Below are positions 1 to 10,500 of a DNA stretch of 64,000 bases, piece after piece. This DNA comes from Aurelia coerulea (Eukaryota; Cnidaria; Scyphozoa; Semaeostomeae; Ulmaridae). The notes beneath the pieces were generated by a model. That model was not told the DNA's origin. It ran no database searches and was given only the letters and a program-made list of their open reading frames with translations. Position numbers and translations under genes: made by a program. The stretch's first letter is position 1; the number at the start of each line of letters is the position of its first letter. The stretch covers positions 10,679,001 through 10,743,000 of the forward strand of contig CM076955.1 in assembly GCA_039566865.1 (NCBI GenBank). Reading direction: 5' to 3'.

Positions 1-360
1 ACATACCAAAAAAACTGGGCCCACTGTTATTAATTATAGAGATTATAAGAATTTTTGGAACAGCCATTCAAACGAGGACTTAGGGGGAATTCGATAGTAT
101 CAAAAAAACTGATCTAGACTACAGCTCTTTTCAAAATTGCTTTGAAACAGTAATTGATCTTCCCTTCATGAATCGAGTTCTCCGTAAAGCTACTATGTTG
201 TGTTCTCGGTTGAAAATAGATATAAAAAAGCAGCACTGTTTAACACTTGTTTCGCCGGCAACGCAACTTTTATGTTAGATTATTTAGAACGGAAAAAAGA
301 AATCTTTACAAAAATTTGAATATTTCTGATATTACTGACAATAAAAAGTTTTGAAAAACT

Positions 361-1992
361 TTGAAACCTGTCCTTTCCGATAAAGGTCTATCTAATTCAA
401 AAATTACCCTTATTGAAAATGAAACGATAGTTCCCAATGACAAGGAAGTTGCTGAAACCCTGATACTGACTCAACAGGTCTTAACGGAGAACGGTGAGAT
501 TAATGATTTAAAATATGGTTTTGACATTGGATATTTATGCCCAGAAATGCACAACATTGCTCGGAACCTAAAATCGGTAAATGTCGAGGAAACCCAAATA
601 TTTGAGCACATTATTGATGAGTTAAAAAAGGGACGCTTAGCAGGCCCATTTATTGCTCCTCCGCTTACAAACTTTCGAACATCACCCATCGGCATGGTAC
701 CTAAAAGAGACAGCAGAAAAATGCGCATGATAACAGATCTTTCGTCACCAAGAGGTCTCTCAATTAACGACTTTATATCAGACGATGAAGCAACAGTTCA
801 TTTCAAACACCTTGATTCTGCTGTCAAAATTGTAGGTCAGCTAGGTCGGGGGGCATGGATATCTAAATTGGATATCAAAAGTGCGTTCAGGATATGCCCA
901 GTTCGCCCAGCAGACTGGCATTATCTTGGATTTACATTCATGAATCTTTTCTTTGTCGACCTACGTCTCCCAATGGGCCTAAGGTCATCGGTTAACCGTT
1001 TCACAAGGCTATCCGACACCATTTCGTGGATAATGCAAACAAACTATGGGATAACGCACAGTACACATCATTTAGACGACTACCTAATAGCAGGGCCAGC
1101 ATCATCTCATAAATGTCTGAAACATATGCAGGCAGCAATAAAGTTATTTGCCGACATTGGTGTACCTCTTGCACCAGAAAAAGTTATCGGCCCACTGACG
1201 TGTTTGACTTTTCTTGGTATGGAAATAGACACCATGAACATGTCGTTAAAACTGCAGGATACTAAATTTGAGGAACTTTTACAGGAAATTAAAATGTGGT
1301 CCACTAAGAGAAAATGTACTAAGAGAGAAATATTATCTTTGATTGGAAAACTATCCTTTGCAGCGAAAGTAATACCATCAGGTCGTACATTTCTGAGGCG
1401 TTTGATTGAATTGTCAACAACAGTCTCAAAACTAACACATCATATTACAATAAACTTACAAGCAAGGCTGGATATCCAGTGGTGGGTCAACTTCCTTCCC
1501 ACGTGGAATGGTAAATACAAAATTCTAGACTCAAGTTCAACTTATGCGCATGATATGCAAATATACACCGATGCCTCAGGTGAACTTGGATTTGGAATCT
1601 TCTTTCAAGGAAAATGGGTATCTAGTACATGGCCCACTCCACTAAAAATTCACTCCATTCAATGGAAGGAGCTTTTTCCCATTTACGTAACTTGTTTGAT
1701 CTGGGGTGAACATTTTCGTGGTAAGAGACTCATATTTCATTGTGACAATCAATCAGTCGTAGATATTTGGTGTGCAAACTCGTCTAACTGTCCACAGATC
1801 ATAACAATACTGCGCAAGCTTTTCTTCATCGCAGCTACCAAAGAATTTACGGTCAATGTAAAGCACATACCAGGATCCTACAATAATATCGTTGATTGCC
1901 TCTCTCGTTTGCAGGTAGAGAAGATTCGCCAGCTAGTACCAGATGCAGACAGGTACCCGACTCCAATCCCAGTCAGCGCTTGGCAGGATTAG
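361..1992 (+). CDS. DIRS-type reverse transcriptase-RNase H polyprotein
   Basis: Open frame of 543 codons. RT motifs run from about residue 130 to 300: SKLDIKSAFR carries the first catalytic Asp (motif A), LRLPMGLRSS is motif B, and HHLDDYLIAG near residues 237-246 is motif C with HLDD in place of YxDD, as is usual in DIRS-like elements. An RNase H domain follows: YTDASGELGFG near residue 401, KELFP near 436 and HCDNQSVVDIW near 460. The frame opens at a TTG after a TGA and the first in-frame ATG is about residue 62, so the true N-terminus is unclear and may involve upstream sequence lost by mutation. The 3' end overlaps the recombinase frame by ~100 bases. It would copy the element's RNA into DNA. 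No internal stop is present, but the element as a whole is truncated. Confidence 0.85.
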   Translation: MKPVLSDKGLSNSKITLIENETIVPNDKEVAETLILTQQVLTENGEINDLKYGFDIGYLCPEMHNIARNLKSVNVEETQIFEHIIDELKKGRLAGPFIAPPLTNFRTSPIGMVPKRDSRKMRMITDLSSPRGLSINDFISDDEATVHFKHLDSAVKIVGQLGRGAWISKLDIKSAFRICPVRPADWHYLGFTFMNLFFVDLRLPMGLRSSVNRFTRLSDTISWIMQTNYGITHSTHHLDDYLIAGPASSHKCLKHMQAAIKLFADIGVPLAPEKVIGPLTCLTFLGMEIDTMNMSLKLQDTKFEELLQEIKMWSTKRKCTKREILSLIGKLSFAAKVIPSGRTFLRRLIELSTTVSKLTHHITINLQARLDIQWWVNFLPTWNGKYKILDSSSTYAHDMQIYTDASGELGFGIFFQGKWVSSTWPTPLKIHSIQWKELFPIYVTCLIWGEHFRGKRLIFHCDNQSVVDIWCANSSNCPQIITILRKLFFIAATKEFTVNVKHIPGSYNNIVDCLSRLQVEKIRQLVPDADRYPTPIPVSAWQD

Positions 1993-2695
1993 CTAAAGAA
2001 TGCATGTATCTGCAACACATGTCCCTTCCAGAATCTTCACACAGGACATATCAAAACGGTAAATCAGCCTATTTGTCATTCTGTGCCGAACATGCAGTAT
2101 CTCCATTTCCAGCGTCTGAGTCAAACTTGTGTCTCTTCCTTTCATACCTGGCTCGTAACGTCAGCTACGCAACCACACGAACATACATTGCAGCAGTACG
2201 TTATTGGAATATCAAGCTTGGGTTTCCTACCAAATTTGAAGACCTGAAGTATCTTCGAATGACAGCCAGAGGTATCAAGCGTGTGAATGGATTAACAAAA
2301 CGAGAAAACAAACTTCCTATTACCATAGAGATTATGAAACAACTAAAAAATCAATTTCGCGTTTCATCATTTACCGAGAGAGATAAACTTATGCCCTGGT
2401 GTGCCTTTACATTAGCATTTTTTGCATTTTTGCGTTCATCGGAATTCTGTTGCCCCACCAGTCACACTTTCGATCCAAGTTCTTGCCTACTTGTGCGCGA
2501 CACAAATGTATTTCCAATGTCTGCGACAGTCATGAACTACGTGTCAAAGACAGACCCTTTTCATAACAGTAATTTGTTACGTTTTATCCCATCAGGATCG
2601 TCAATATGCCCTGTTAAAGCCCTAAACACATTCCGTCATGCAAACAAGTTGAGATGCCCCTGTTTAGATTTGAGGATAATTCATACCCTTACCCG
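1896..2695 (+). pseudogene. DIRS tyrosine recombinase, C-terminally truncated
   Basis: Overlaps the end of the RT-RNase H frame in another frame. An N-terminal SAM-like region (SHRTYQNGKSAYLSFCAEH, then LSYLARNVSYATTRTYIAAV) is followed by the start of the catalytic domain, including AFFAFLRSSEF, which supplies the first catalytic Arg of the R..HxxR..Y set. The block with HxxR and the nucleophilic Tyr is absent: similarity ends near base 2690 and the frame then runs into unrelated sequence to a stop at 2792. The protein would lack strand-transfer activity. Family identity is secure; the exact breakpoint is approximate. Confidence 0.8.
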
Positions 2696-2822
2696 GCAAA
2701 CTTATTATTATTATTTCATATTTTCTGCTTTAAGCACTGGCAGTTCTCATCGCCGAATTTACATCCAAATGGAGCGAGTAAAAAACCCATGACCAAGGGT
2801 CCCTTTGGGCCATTCTTTTCTA

Positions 2823-3708
2823 CCGGGTGCGCCAAAATAAACTATGCACTTTTGGCAGGCCACGATATATCTTACACAGGACCACTTTTGAAGATTTATG
2901 ACTTAATCTTTAGCAGAAAGCCTGAATTAGATTCTAGGATTTTTTGCAAATTTGTCTGTTTTCAGGTTTTAGAGCTACAAGCGAGTTTCTTAAAATTTTC
3001 GCTTTCGAAAACACTGAAAACGATCAAAATGCGTCGATCAAGTTTTCTAAAGAATAGCCATGAATGGACAAAGAGAAAACTTTTTTGTGGTGCTTTGGGA
3101 TTTAGAAATCGATAAAATTGTAAGCTGCTGTACGAGAGTTCGTACTGTCTTGGGAGCAATGTAATAATAATTTCAAGGATATAAAGAAATATCTTTTCTT
3201 CTGTAATGTCATTTAATTTATGCCTTGATGCTGGTTGTGTTCCTGTGTCAAGGGGGTTAAAAGACAGCGAGGAAGCGTCATGAGGCCAGCAAGCATGGAG
3301 TGTTGTTACATTTTTTATTTTTGTGACAGCTTTTGAGGCAGCACTTTATTGTAACTACTACAGAATTTCGCAACAGGCCAATCGTTGAAATAACGCTCGT
3401 GCAGAAGTTTACAATAATCAATTTCCAAATCCCCAAATCACGCTGAAAACGTTTTTTTTTTGTCCATTCATGTTCAGTCTTTAGAAAATTTGATCGATGT
3501 TTTTTGATCGTTTTCAGTGTTTTCGAAAACGAAAATTTTAAGAAACTCGCTTGTAGCTCTAAAAACTGAAAACGGAAAAATTCGCAAAAAATCCTAGAAT
3601 CTAATTCAGGCTTTCTGCTAAAGATTAAGTCATAAATCTTCAAAATCGGTCCAGTGTACGATTTATCGTGGTCTGCCAAAAGTGCTTAGTTTATTTTGGC
3701 GCACCCGG
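2823..3708. mobile_element. Foldback/MITE element with TA target duplication
   Basis: The ends are inverted copies beginning CCGGGTGCGCCAAAATAAAC, each bordered by TA (2821-2822 and 3709-3710). The inverted arms are about 300 bp (2823-3120 against 3410-3708), with matches such as the stretch coding TTTAGCAGAAAGCCTGAATT on opposite strands. The centre is non-coding. The TA duplication and CCGGGTG end suggest a Tc1/mariner-type non-autonomous element. Open frames within the arms are by-products. Confidence 0.8.
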
Positions 3709-3826
3709 TAGTACTCAAGTCCTTTTCTCAATATCCTGGCTGTTCCTAATAATGTTTTTTTTCTATAACAAATAAGATTTAAAATACATTAAACAAAACA
3801 CTACAATTTCAATTTAAACTGTTGGG

Positions 3827-3867
3827 GTGAGAGGCAAAAAAACCAAGGTTATCGTGTTGCCTCTCAC
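3827..3867. repeat. Perfect 10-bp stem hairpin
   Basis: GTGAGAGGCA at 3827-3836 is followed 21 bases later by TGCCTCTCAC at 3858-3867. It lies just beyond the 3' end of the minus-strand LINE fragment and may belong to its 3' UTR. Function unknown. Confidence 0.5.
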
Positions 3868-3887
3868 ACCACAACCCTATTTACAAT

Positions 3888-4430
3888 ATTTGTATTTTCA
3901 AGCAAAGGAAAGTTAAACTATACAAACAGAAAAATGTCATCTTCTGTAGGATTCCTGTATTCATTGTGATATCCAGTTTTTCTAGCCATTCATCCAGTTT
4001 CTTCGTTATACTTCCGAGTGCACCCACAATCACAGGTAATACTGTCCCACTTCTCATCTTCCAAATCCTCTTCATTTCCCTTTTCAAATCTTGATATTTC
4101 TCCAACTTCTCTTTTTCCTTGTCACTAGTCCTACTATCACCTGGCACAGCAATGCCACAACAACTATGTCTTGTCTCCTTGCCTCGATTAAATGATCACA
4201 TTGAATATTCGCATCCCATAGTAGCTTTACCTCGTCAGTTTCAACTACGCCCTCAGGGGAGTGCTCATACCATTTGTCTGCCCTTTCTAGATCGTATTTC
4301 TTGCATAAATGCCAGTGCACTATCCTCGCAACATTGTCGTGTCTTAGTTTATATTCTTTCTGTGCCATCTTCTTGCACTCACTGACAATGTGCATTCGTT
4401 GTCAAGTTGACAAGATAAATTCGCCTGCAA
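3888..4430 (-). pseudogene. Dong/R4-like LINE endonuclease region, 5'-truncated copy
   Basis: Minus-strand reading gives the C-terminal region of a REL-endonuclease LINE polyprotein in two frames. The first (4395 to ~4150) has AQKEYKLRHDNVARIVHWHL, DKWYEHSPEG and LLWDANIQCD. The next (~4147 to 3890) has EKLEKYQDLKREMKRIWKMR and VIVGALGSITKKL. The endonuclease motif that reads RPDI in other copies is ARRQDIVV here, so it is mutated, and a frameshift separates the halves. It matches the copies at 23.1-24.4, 39.7 and 43 kb on the plus strand. Confidence 0.8.
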
Positions 4431-4864
4431 ACGTTCATTATTGATTTATAAAGTGCTTCCACTGCAACAAGAGTCTTTTATTATTTTACAAGGTCTGGAT
4501 CTGACATAAACATGAATAAGACATAAACATACACATGAATGCTTACCACACTGAGTGGAACTTCTATACCGATACTTGACATCAGAAAGAGGAGTGAGAA
4601 TATTGCCTCTATTGTAATACTGCAAGAAAAAGCTGATTTAGTAAGCATGATATGAAAAATAACTTACATTGAAGGGGAAGTATTAGGCACTCAATCTTAA
4701 AGGATATGATTCTAATATTGACCTTTGCAATAAAACATTGATCCGGAAGAGCATGCTGTATGCATTAACTCCTTGCCTCGCTGCAACCCATAAACAATTT
4801 ATAAGGCAATTCCACTAGTGATAAAACTACTTTAAAACTACTACTTATTAGATAAAACTACTAA
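4431..4864. other. Unassigned AT-rich sequence
   Basis: No coding frame, repeat end or RNA gene is recognisable in this stretch between the LINE fragment and the SINE. Confidence 0.5.
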
Positions 4865-5155
4865 TTACTGTGGTCTAGTGGTTAAGACGCTTGCCCGGAA
4901 AGCAGGAGATCCGTGGATCGATTCCCGGCGGTTGTAATTTTTAATTTTCTCGATTGTTCTGATAATTTAAAAGATGTTTCTCTTTGAATCGAAAAAAGGA
5001 GAAATCCTGGTTGCTCGCTAGCTATTGAGTACATATATTTTTATTTTTTTCGTGAGTAGGCATCAATTAGCTGTAAGCTAGCTATTTTTAAATGCCTACT
5101 ATAAAGAAATCAATAATAATAATAATAATGATAATAACAATAATAATAATAGCTA
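4865..5155 (+). mobile_element. tRNA-derived SINE with (AAT)n tail
   Basis: The head resembles a tRNA gene: a Pol III A box TGGTCTAGTGG near 4872 and a B box GGATCGATTCC near 4915, about 30 bases apart. The body carries a short inverted repeat GTAGGC...GCCTAC (about 5056-5100), then ATAAAGAAATC and a tail of AAT repeats with a few variants. A second, headless copy of the same tail is at 19036-19150. It would be mobilised by a LINE sharing its 3' end. It is not a functional tRNA: the acceptor stem is not formed. Confidence 0.75.
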
Positions 5156-5159
5156 TTTG

Positions 5160-5920
5160 ACCAATGATGCTAAGCAAAATGCTGCTTAAAATACTGGTAT
5201 AATGTCATATTCCGAGGAATGAATCTGCTTAAGTCCGTTTAATACTAAAGACAACTGTCCCAATGATTTTTTAACTCTGTTCCTCCAGATATAGTTTCCT
5301 CCAATTATACATGATATCGCACACCATTCCATTACATTCTTTATATTTTCTTTACTCTGGGAGAAATTTCTCAATCCTTTCATACGTCACTATTTACACA
5401 CCCAAGCGAACCGAAAGAAAGAACAACTAGCTGCACTGAGAATCCATTTCTCTCCAGATAATCACATAACTCCTTACATCTTCTCACTTTCTCTTGATAA
5501 GCATTTTCCATATACATATAACAAACTGTTATTTCCACTATTGTACACTGCCTCTGTATACGACTAAGACTGACTATGTCTGGTTTACGATGGACGATCT
5601 GCTTAATTCTTTCTTTAAACTCCGGAAAAATAGTTTCTGCTAACAAGTTGGATGAAATTCTTGCCCGTGGCTTATTTTCCTCTATGAATTCTGCAATTTT
5701 ATTCACAATTCGATCATGGCGACGTGAATAGAAATTCTTAAACTCCTTGCAACCATTTAATAGGCGAGCCACAGACTCAGTATGTCTGTGACAGAATGGG
5801 CATTCTGGGCTGTGATCTCTATTCCACAGGTGAAGAGTAAAGTTAATGGGAAGAAATACTAAGTCTAACTTTTATTGTAAAAATCATAAGAGCATCGTTA
5901 ACTTTCCAATAGACCTTTTC
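5160..5920 (-). pseudogene. R2-like LINE endonuclease region, fragment
   Basis: Minus-strand coding remnant in at least two frames. From about 5915 downward it has KVNDALMIFTIKVRLS, then after a frameshift FTLHLWNRDH and a zinc knuckle CPFCHRHTESVARLLNGC in which the expected His is replaced. RKPDIVSL with TIVEITVCY follows, fitting a REL-type endonuclease, then a decayed tail with stops to ~5190. The 3' end abuts the microsatellite at 5110-5155. The upstream part of what looks like the same polyprotein lies beyond T1, at 18226-18850 on the same strand, suggesting T1 split this copy. Confidence 0.7.
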
Positions 5921-6026
5921 ACGGAAAGAAAAGCATGCTGGGAAAATGGGGGAGATTTCGAGATTTCGACACCACGCAGCTTCGAATTTCGCCAGGTTTT
6001 GCGAGGCTTATTTTCGCAACAAAACC

Positions 6027-7290
6027 TCTCTCCTAAGCACGAACAAAAATATTAGATATCTTTTGTGCATATCGATAGAATCCTTCGACTTCAGAGATTA
6101 CGAAATAGCAATATGTTTTTGAATCTGCTTCCTCTAAATTTTTTTACATGACGAGAAAGAAACCCGAGGCAGTTTTGAAAATCGCAGAATCATGCTTAGG
6201 CCCTTGCGACCCGACGCCACATCTGGGCGCATAATTCTGCAATCCATTCAGGAAATTAAGTGAAATTTAAAATGAAAGCACCTCATTTGTCTTTGAAGTC
6301 GGATATAAATTTGCAGACTGTTGCCTAGACGCACACGAATGCAGGGAGGTCAGACAGCCCAGATCGCATGTCGCCCTTCCCAATGAAAAGTTTCTACTAA
6401 AGAACCGTCCAGAAACCGAGTTCAATTTTCCTACAAAGCAAAACGAAACCCTTTGATTGCCGATTTTTGCATCCAAATATTGTTGACAGATATATTTTCT
6501 ACCATTTCATTGATATTTCTAGTAACCACCAATTTTGAAGTATCATCTTTTCAGAAACTTATTTTAGCTCGTAAATCCAAGTCAGGCCTAGGCCTATGGG
6601 ACCTATGGCTGTTCCTAGACTAAACAATGAAAACTGTAAGCGTCTATACAAGATATTTTGTGAGATCATTTGGGCATTTTCATCTGCTGTTTGAGCTAAA
6701 TGAAAAGATTTAATATAATGTTTAGGGTTAACGTTAATTGGGCTGCATGCTCTTTAGAAGAGAAAAAAGCAATTCTTGAATTCATTTTGATGTACTTTTG
6801 GCTCGCTATTTGTGATCGTCTTGATATATTTTAGCACTGATCCTTTGTTTCAATGTAGCAACTGAAAGTTGACATGATTGAATTTCTACCGTTCTACGAG
6901 TCGAATATAAATGAAGAGAATTAAAGATCTACGAACCTCGAGCAACCTTCTTTCTTGTAGTAGTTCCTAACCATATTTATGAGTTCTGGCACTCAAACAT
7001 CATCAAAATGTTGTTTACTGTCTCTGAGGAAAGCGAGACAAATCAGAAACGATGACAGAACAGAAGTATTCTGCCCGTTTTGATGAACAGTGACTTGCAG
7101 CAACAATCTATACTTCCACACAAAATAAATTTGAAGTTATTTCAGCTTTACATTCTTCGTAAAATATTTTTTTGGCTTCTTGTTGCAACTGTAAATCCCA
7201 CCTCAAATCAAACTCGATTTAGAAAAAACGTGTAACAGGACTTTGGTCATGTGACAACTGCACTCCTTCCTGAACTTTTAGTCATTCACT
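6027..7290 (+). repeat. T1 left terminal inverted repeat
   Basis: Matches the reverse complement of 17010-18225 closely along its whole length. Examples are the segments around GGCCTAGGCCTATGGGACC (~6588 and ~17650) and CTGCACTCCTTCCTGAAC (~7259 and ~17030). Small indels distinguish the arms: this arm has an extra ~25 bases near 6640. It is non-coding with scattered stops. The inner boundary is where the match ends, after ATTCACT. Confidence 0.85.
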
Positions 7291-7579
7291 GATTAAACAA
7301 AAATGGTTTTGATGAGAAAGCTTCTTTTTGAACATTAAACACTATCTCTATTAACTGCTTTTTTTTAAATTAATGATATTTTTATAGAATATCATTGTAA
7401 TATTGACCAAAATTGTAGCAGAAGTATGGAAGTATAAGTTATAAATAGTTTTAGATGTCGCTTAAAGACCCTGTGCTTCCCATGACTCTTTGCGGTCTCA
7501 CAGCGAATTTTGCGATTTTCATACTGTATGAAAATGAATTGTGGGTAGGGCCTAGGCAGTGTGGTGAAGTGTGTGGTTG

Positions 7580-10500
7580 ATGATGGACTCGCAGAGCGCA
7601 GGAAAGAAACGAAAGGGCCGCCCGAAGAGGAAGGAGCCTCTTAAAATGGTTTACTTGACAGAATCAACGTTCAATATGTGGAACAAGATGAAGAAGGATT
7701 TGTCAAGTCACGAGCACGCCATGAGCAGTGATGAGTTTGCAAAATTATTGCTCGATCGAGTTAGAAGAGAGGGAAGCGAGATGGAATTGGAATCAAGTTT
7801 TGGTGGGGAAAGAATTGACAAGGAGCACTGTTATGGCAAAGTGGAACACATCCAGCAACTGTGCTATCAAGAAAGTGGGTATGTTTGCACTTCATTCCAT
7901 TGACATTGCATATAGTATTTCATTTGAGAGAGGCAGCTACCCCCATCCCCCTGCGAGTCTTATTTATGATCGAGCCAGTCTCTTGAATTTTAGGCAAGTG
8001 GCTGCCCAACAAAGTTTTGTATGAGTTCCCAAAATTGTTGAAGCTCTAATTGCAGAATTAATCAAGGGCTTCAAAGTGGCAGGAGTTTATAAGGTGTTGA
8101 AAATTTATTGTTCAGTTTCTAGCATTTTCTTGTAATGAAATATGTGTCTAAATATGTGTTGTATAACAAATTCGTAATGCTAAAAAAATCATCATTTCAA
8201 ACTCTTTCAGGAGTGCTACCAACAAAGACAGTCAGGGGACTGGACAGAAACAGGATATGTCATTTAGAAGCTTTGATCCTCCTGGTAAGAACAATACCAT
8301 ACCCTTCTGTCTGTGTGACATTATCATTTCAAATTAAATGAAACAATATAATTAGGTCTCAAAGAAGCTTTTTAAAAAGTATTGATTAAGTTGATCTTAT
8401 GATGGAATTCTTCATTGAAAAGGTTAGCAATTTTAAGTAAATTTCTTTTACAATCCCATGTACTGTAAATCATATTTTGGACTCTAATTTTATGTTAGTA
8501 GTTATGCTGTTAAGCGTGTATGAGCCCTGGGGATATATGGCGCTATAAAAATGTCCATATTATTATTATTACTATTATTATTATACGTTGAGTGTCTGTG
8601 GATTCACTTGATTATGAAGCCATAGCAAGACCCTCCATTTTTTAAATAGAATTTAAAGGAGATAGCTTGGTTCTCATTGATAAGTTTTGAGCAATAATTT
8701 TGATTATAAATTTTGCAACTTGATCTCAGTTGCTTTGCAAGTTTTGTCCTGAAATGTGATTTAACTGCCATGTAACATGCTTTATGGAATGTGCACAATT
8801 TATTGTTGACAATGTCTCCATTTTCATTGCCAAAAATCACTACTTGAACTTTAAATGCAGGGAGCCTGGAGTTTTGATAAAACTTGGATCCTAGTCACTA
8901 TTTTTCCTAAAATATAATGATTTACTTGCACCATCACATGTCTGTTAAAATTTGAATTGTTTATCACTTGACAGGATCCATAGTAGAATCAACACCTTCA
9001 CTTCCAAAAAAGCAACGGAGACAACAACTGAACTTTAGCTCAATTGAACCAGTGGATGCCTTTGCTTGTGAGAGCACTCTTACTGCTGCAACTACAGGAA
9101 ACACAGCAACAATGTTGGAGGACAGTTTTTCAAGGCTGAAAGCCTCCAATAGGAGTATTGGTACCATTGAAGGAGATCCATTCAGTGATGAGTCAAACAC
9201 AGACAGCAGCAGCATATATTCATATGAAAGCTTGACAGGTTCCAGCTCAGGTTCCAGCGATGATGGAAGTGGTGATTCAAGTAATGATTCAAGTAGTGAG
9301 GAATGGTGAATAACATAATCCTTCTTTTTAGTCATTTTGATGAATAGAGCTTTTAGCTGTTCTGCAAGAGAGCCAGGATTGAGCGTTATTTTCATACATC
9401 TTTGTACTTGATGTTAGCTTCTGTCATTTTTGAGCACAATCAAACATTCTACAAAATGTAGCAAAATATTGTTCCATGCTGATTCTTTTCAGAATAGCTA
9501 AAAGGTCTATGAGGGACATTTCAGATCTAAGTTCCTTTCATTTCAAAATTGTAGCTAGTGGTATAAACAAAAACTTTTTCTTCTCAATTTTTACATTAAA
9601 ACTTTATTTGCTAGCATGTTTAGAAATAAAAGCAAAAGCTAATAGTTCATAAAAGTACACTTAAATATTCTTCTCATGACAAATGCTTCCTTGTAATTCT
9701 ATAGGCTCAAAAGGCATTTATTGGTGCATTTTGTACATTATGCAAACAATAGCATACATGGTAGGGACAGTGATATGATATTTAAAAACAATAAGATTGA
9801 ATAACAACTTTACACTGAAACAAAAGCTTTGCCCCCACTTTATGGCAAAATGCTAGTCATGGTCTGCAAACTGATTTTATGAGCACTGTAGTTCTGTACA
9901 AAGATGTGTTCTGAAACGCCTGCTTTGTGTACTGTATGTTGAGGTCACAAACCTCTTACAGTATAAGCTGAGAATTCTTCAAAAAGAACCTTTAACTTCT
10001 GAAATTCTCTTCATTTTAAGAGTACTTTCAAATGAGATATAATAATGAAAATCCTTTGAAACAACTGTAATTCTTTCAAGATGACAGTTGTAAGGACTGT
10101 GTTGTGCCTTGTCACTGAGAGAAAATGGTAATAATTTTTCTTTTCTTTCAGTGACATATTTACTGCAGAAAGATCATCAAGATTCATGTCACAACTTAGT
10201 AGCGAAGATGACGAAGGACTTGATAAGGAGGAGGTTGATGAAATCAGTACAACGCTACACCCCTTGGATAGAAGCAATGCAGAAGAAAATCTGGCTAGTG
10301 GTTTGGCTGATCTTGACTTAAACAGGACATTTATTTTTGGACAGTATGATGATGGTAACTTGATGGAGCTTGAACAAACCCTGGATGACCAGCCCCCCTC
10401 AATTCATGCTTCTGCTGAGGCAAATTCAAATGAAATTAAGATGAAGACAGCAGATGCTCTGAATTTGCTGTACCCAGTGGAAGCTGATAGTGAAGCTTAC

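Larger units (their letters stand above)
1..2695 (+). mobile_element. DIRS-like tyrosine-recombinase retrotransposon, 3' part
   Basis: An RT-RNase H reading frame overlaps a tyrosine-recombinase frame, the arrangement of DIRS-type retrotransposons, which integrate through a recombinase instead of a DDE integrase. The gag-like ORF expected upstream is not recognisable in bases 1-350, which are AT-rich with stops in all frames. Recombinase homology stops near base 2690, so the element lost its 3' end. The following ~125 bases to 2820 are unassigned. Confidence 0.8.

Noticed and set aside
4870..4940. tRNA gene
   Set aside because: A and B boxes are present but no acceptor stem pairs, and the sequence continues into a SINE body with an AAT tail.
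8968..9309. Separate Ser/Asp-rich small protein
   Set aside because: It joins in phase to exons on either side by good splice signals, and its apparent stop lies just past a GT donor.
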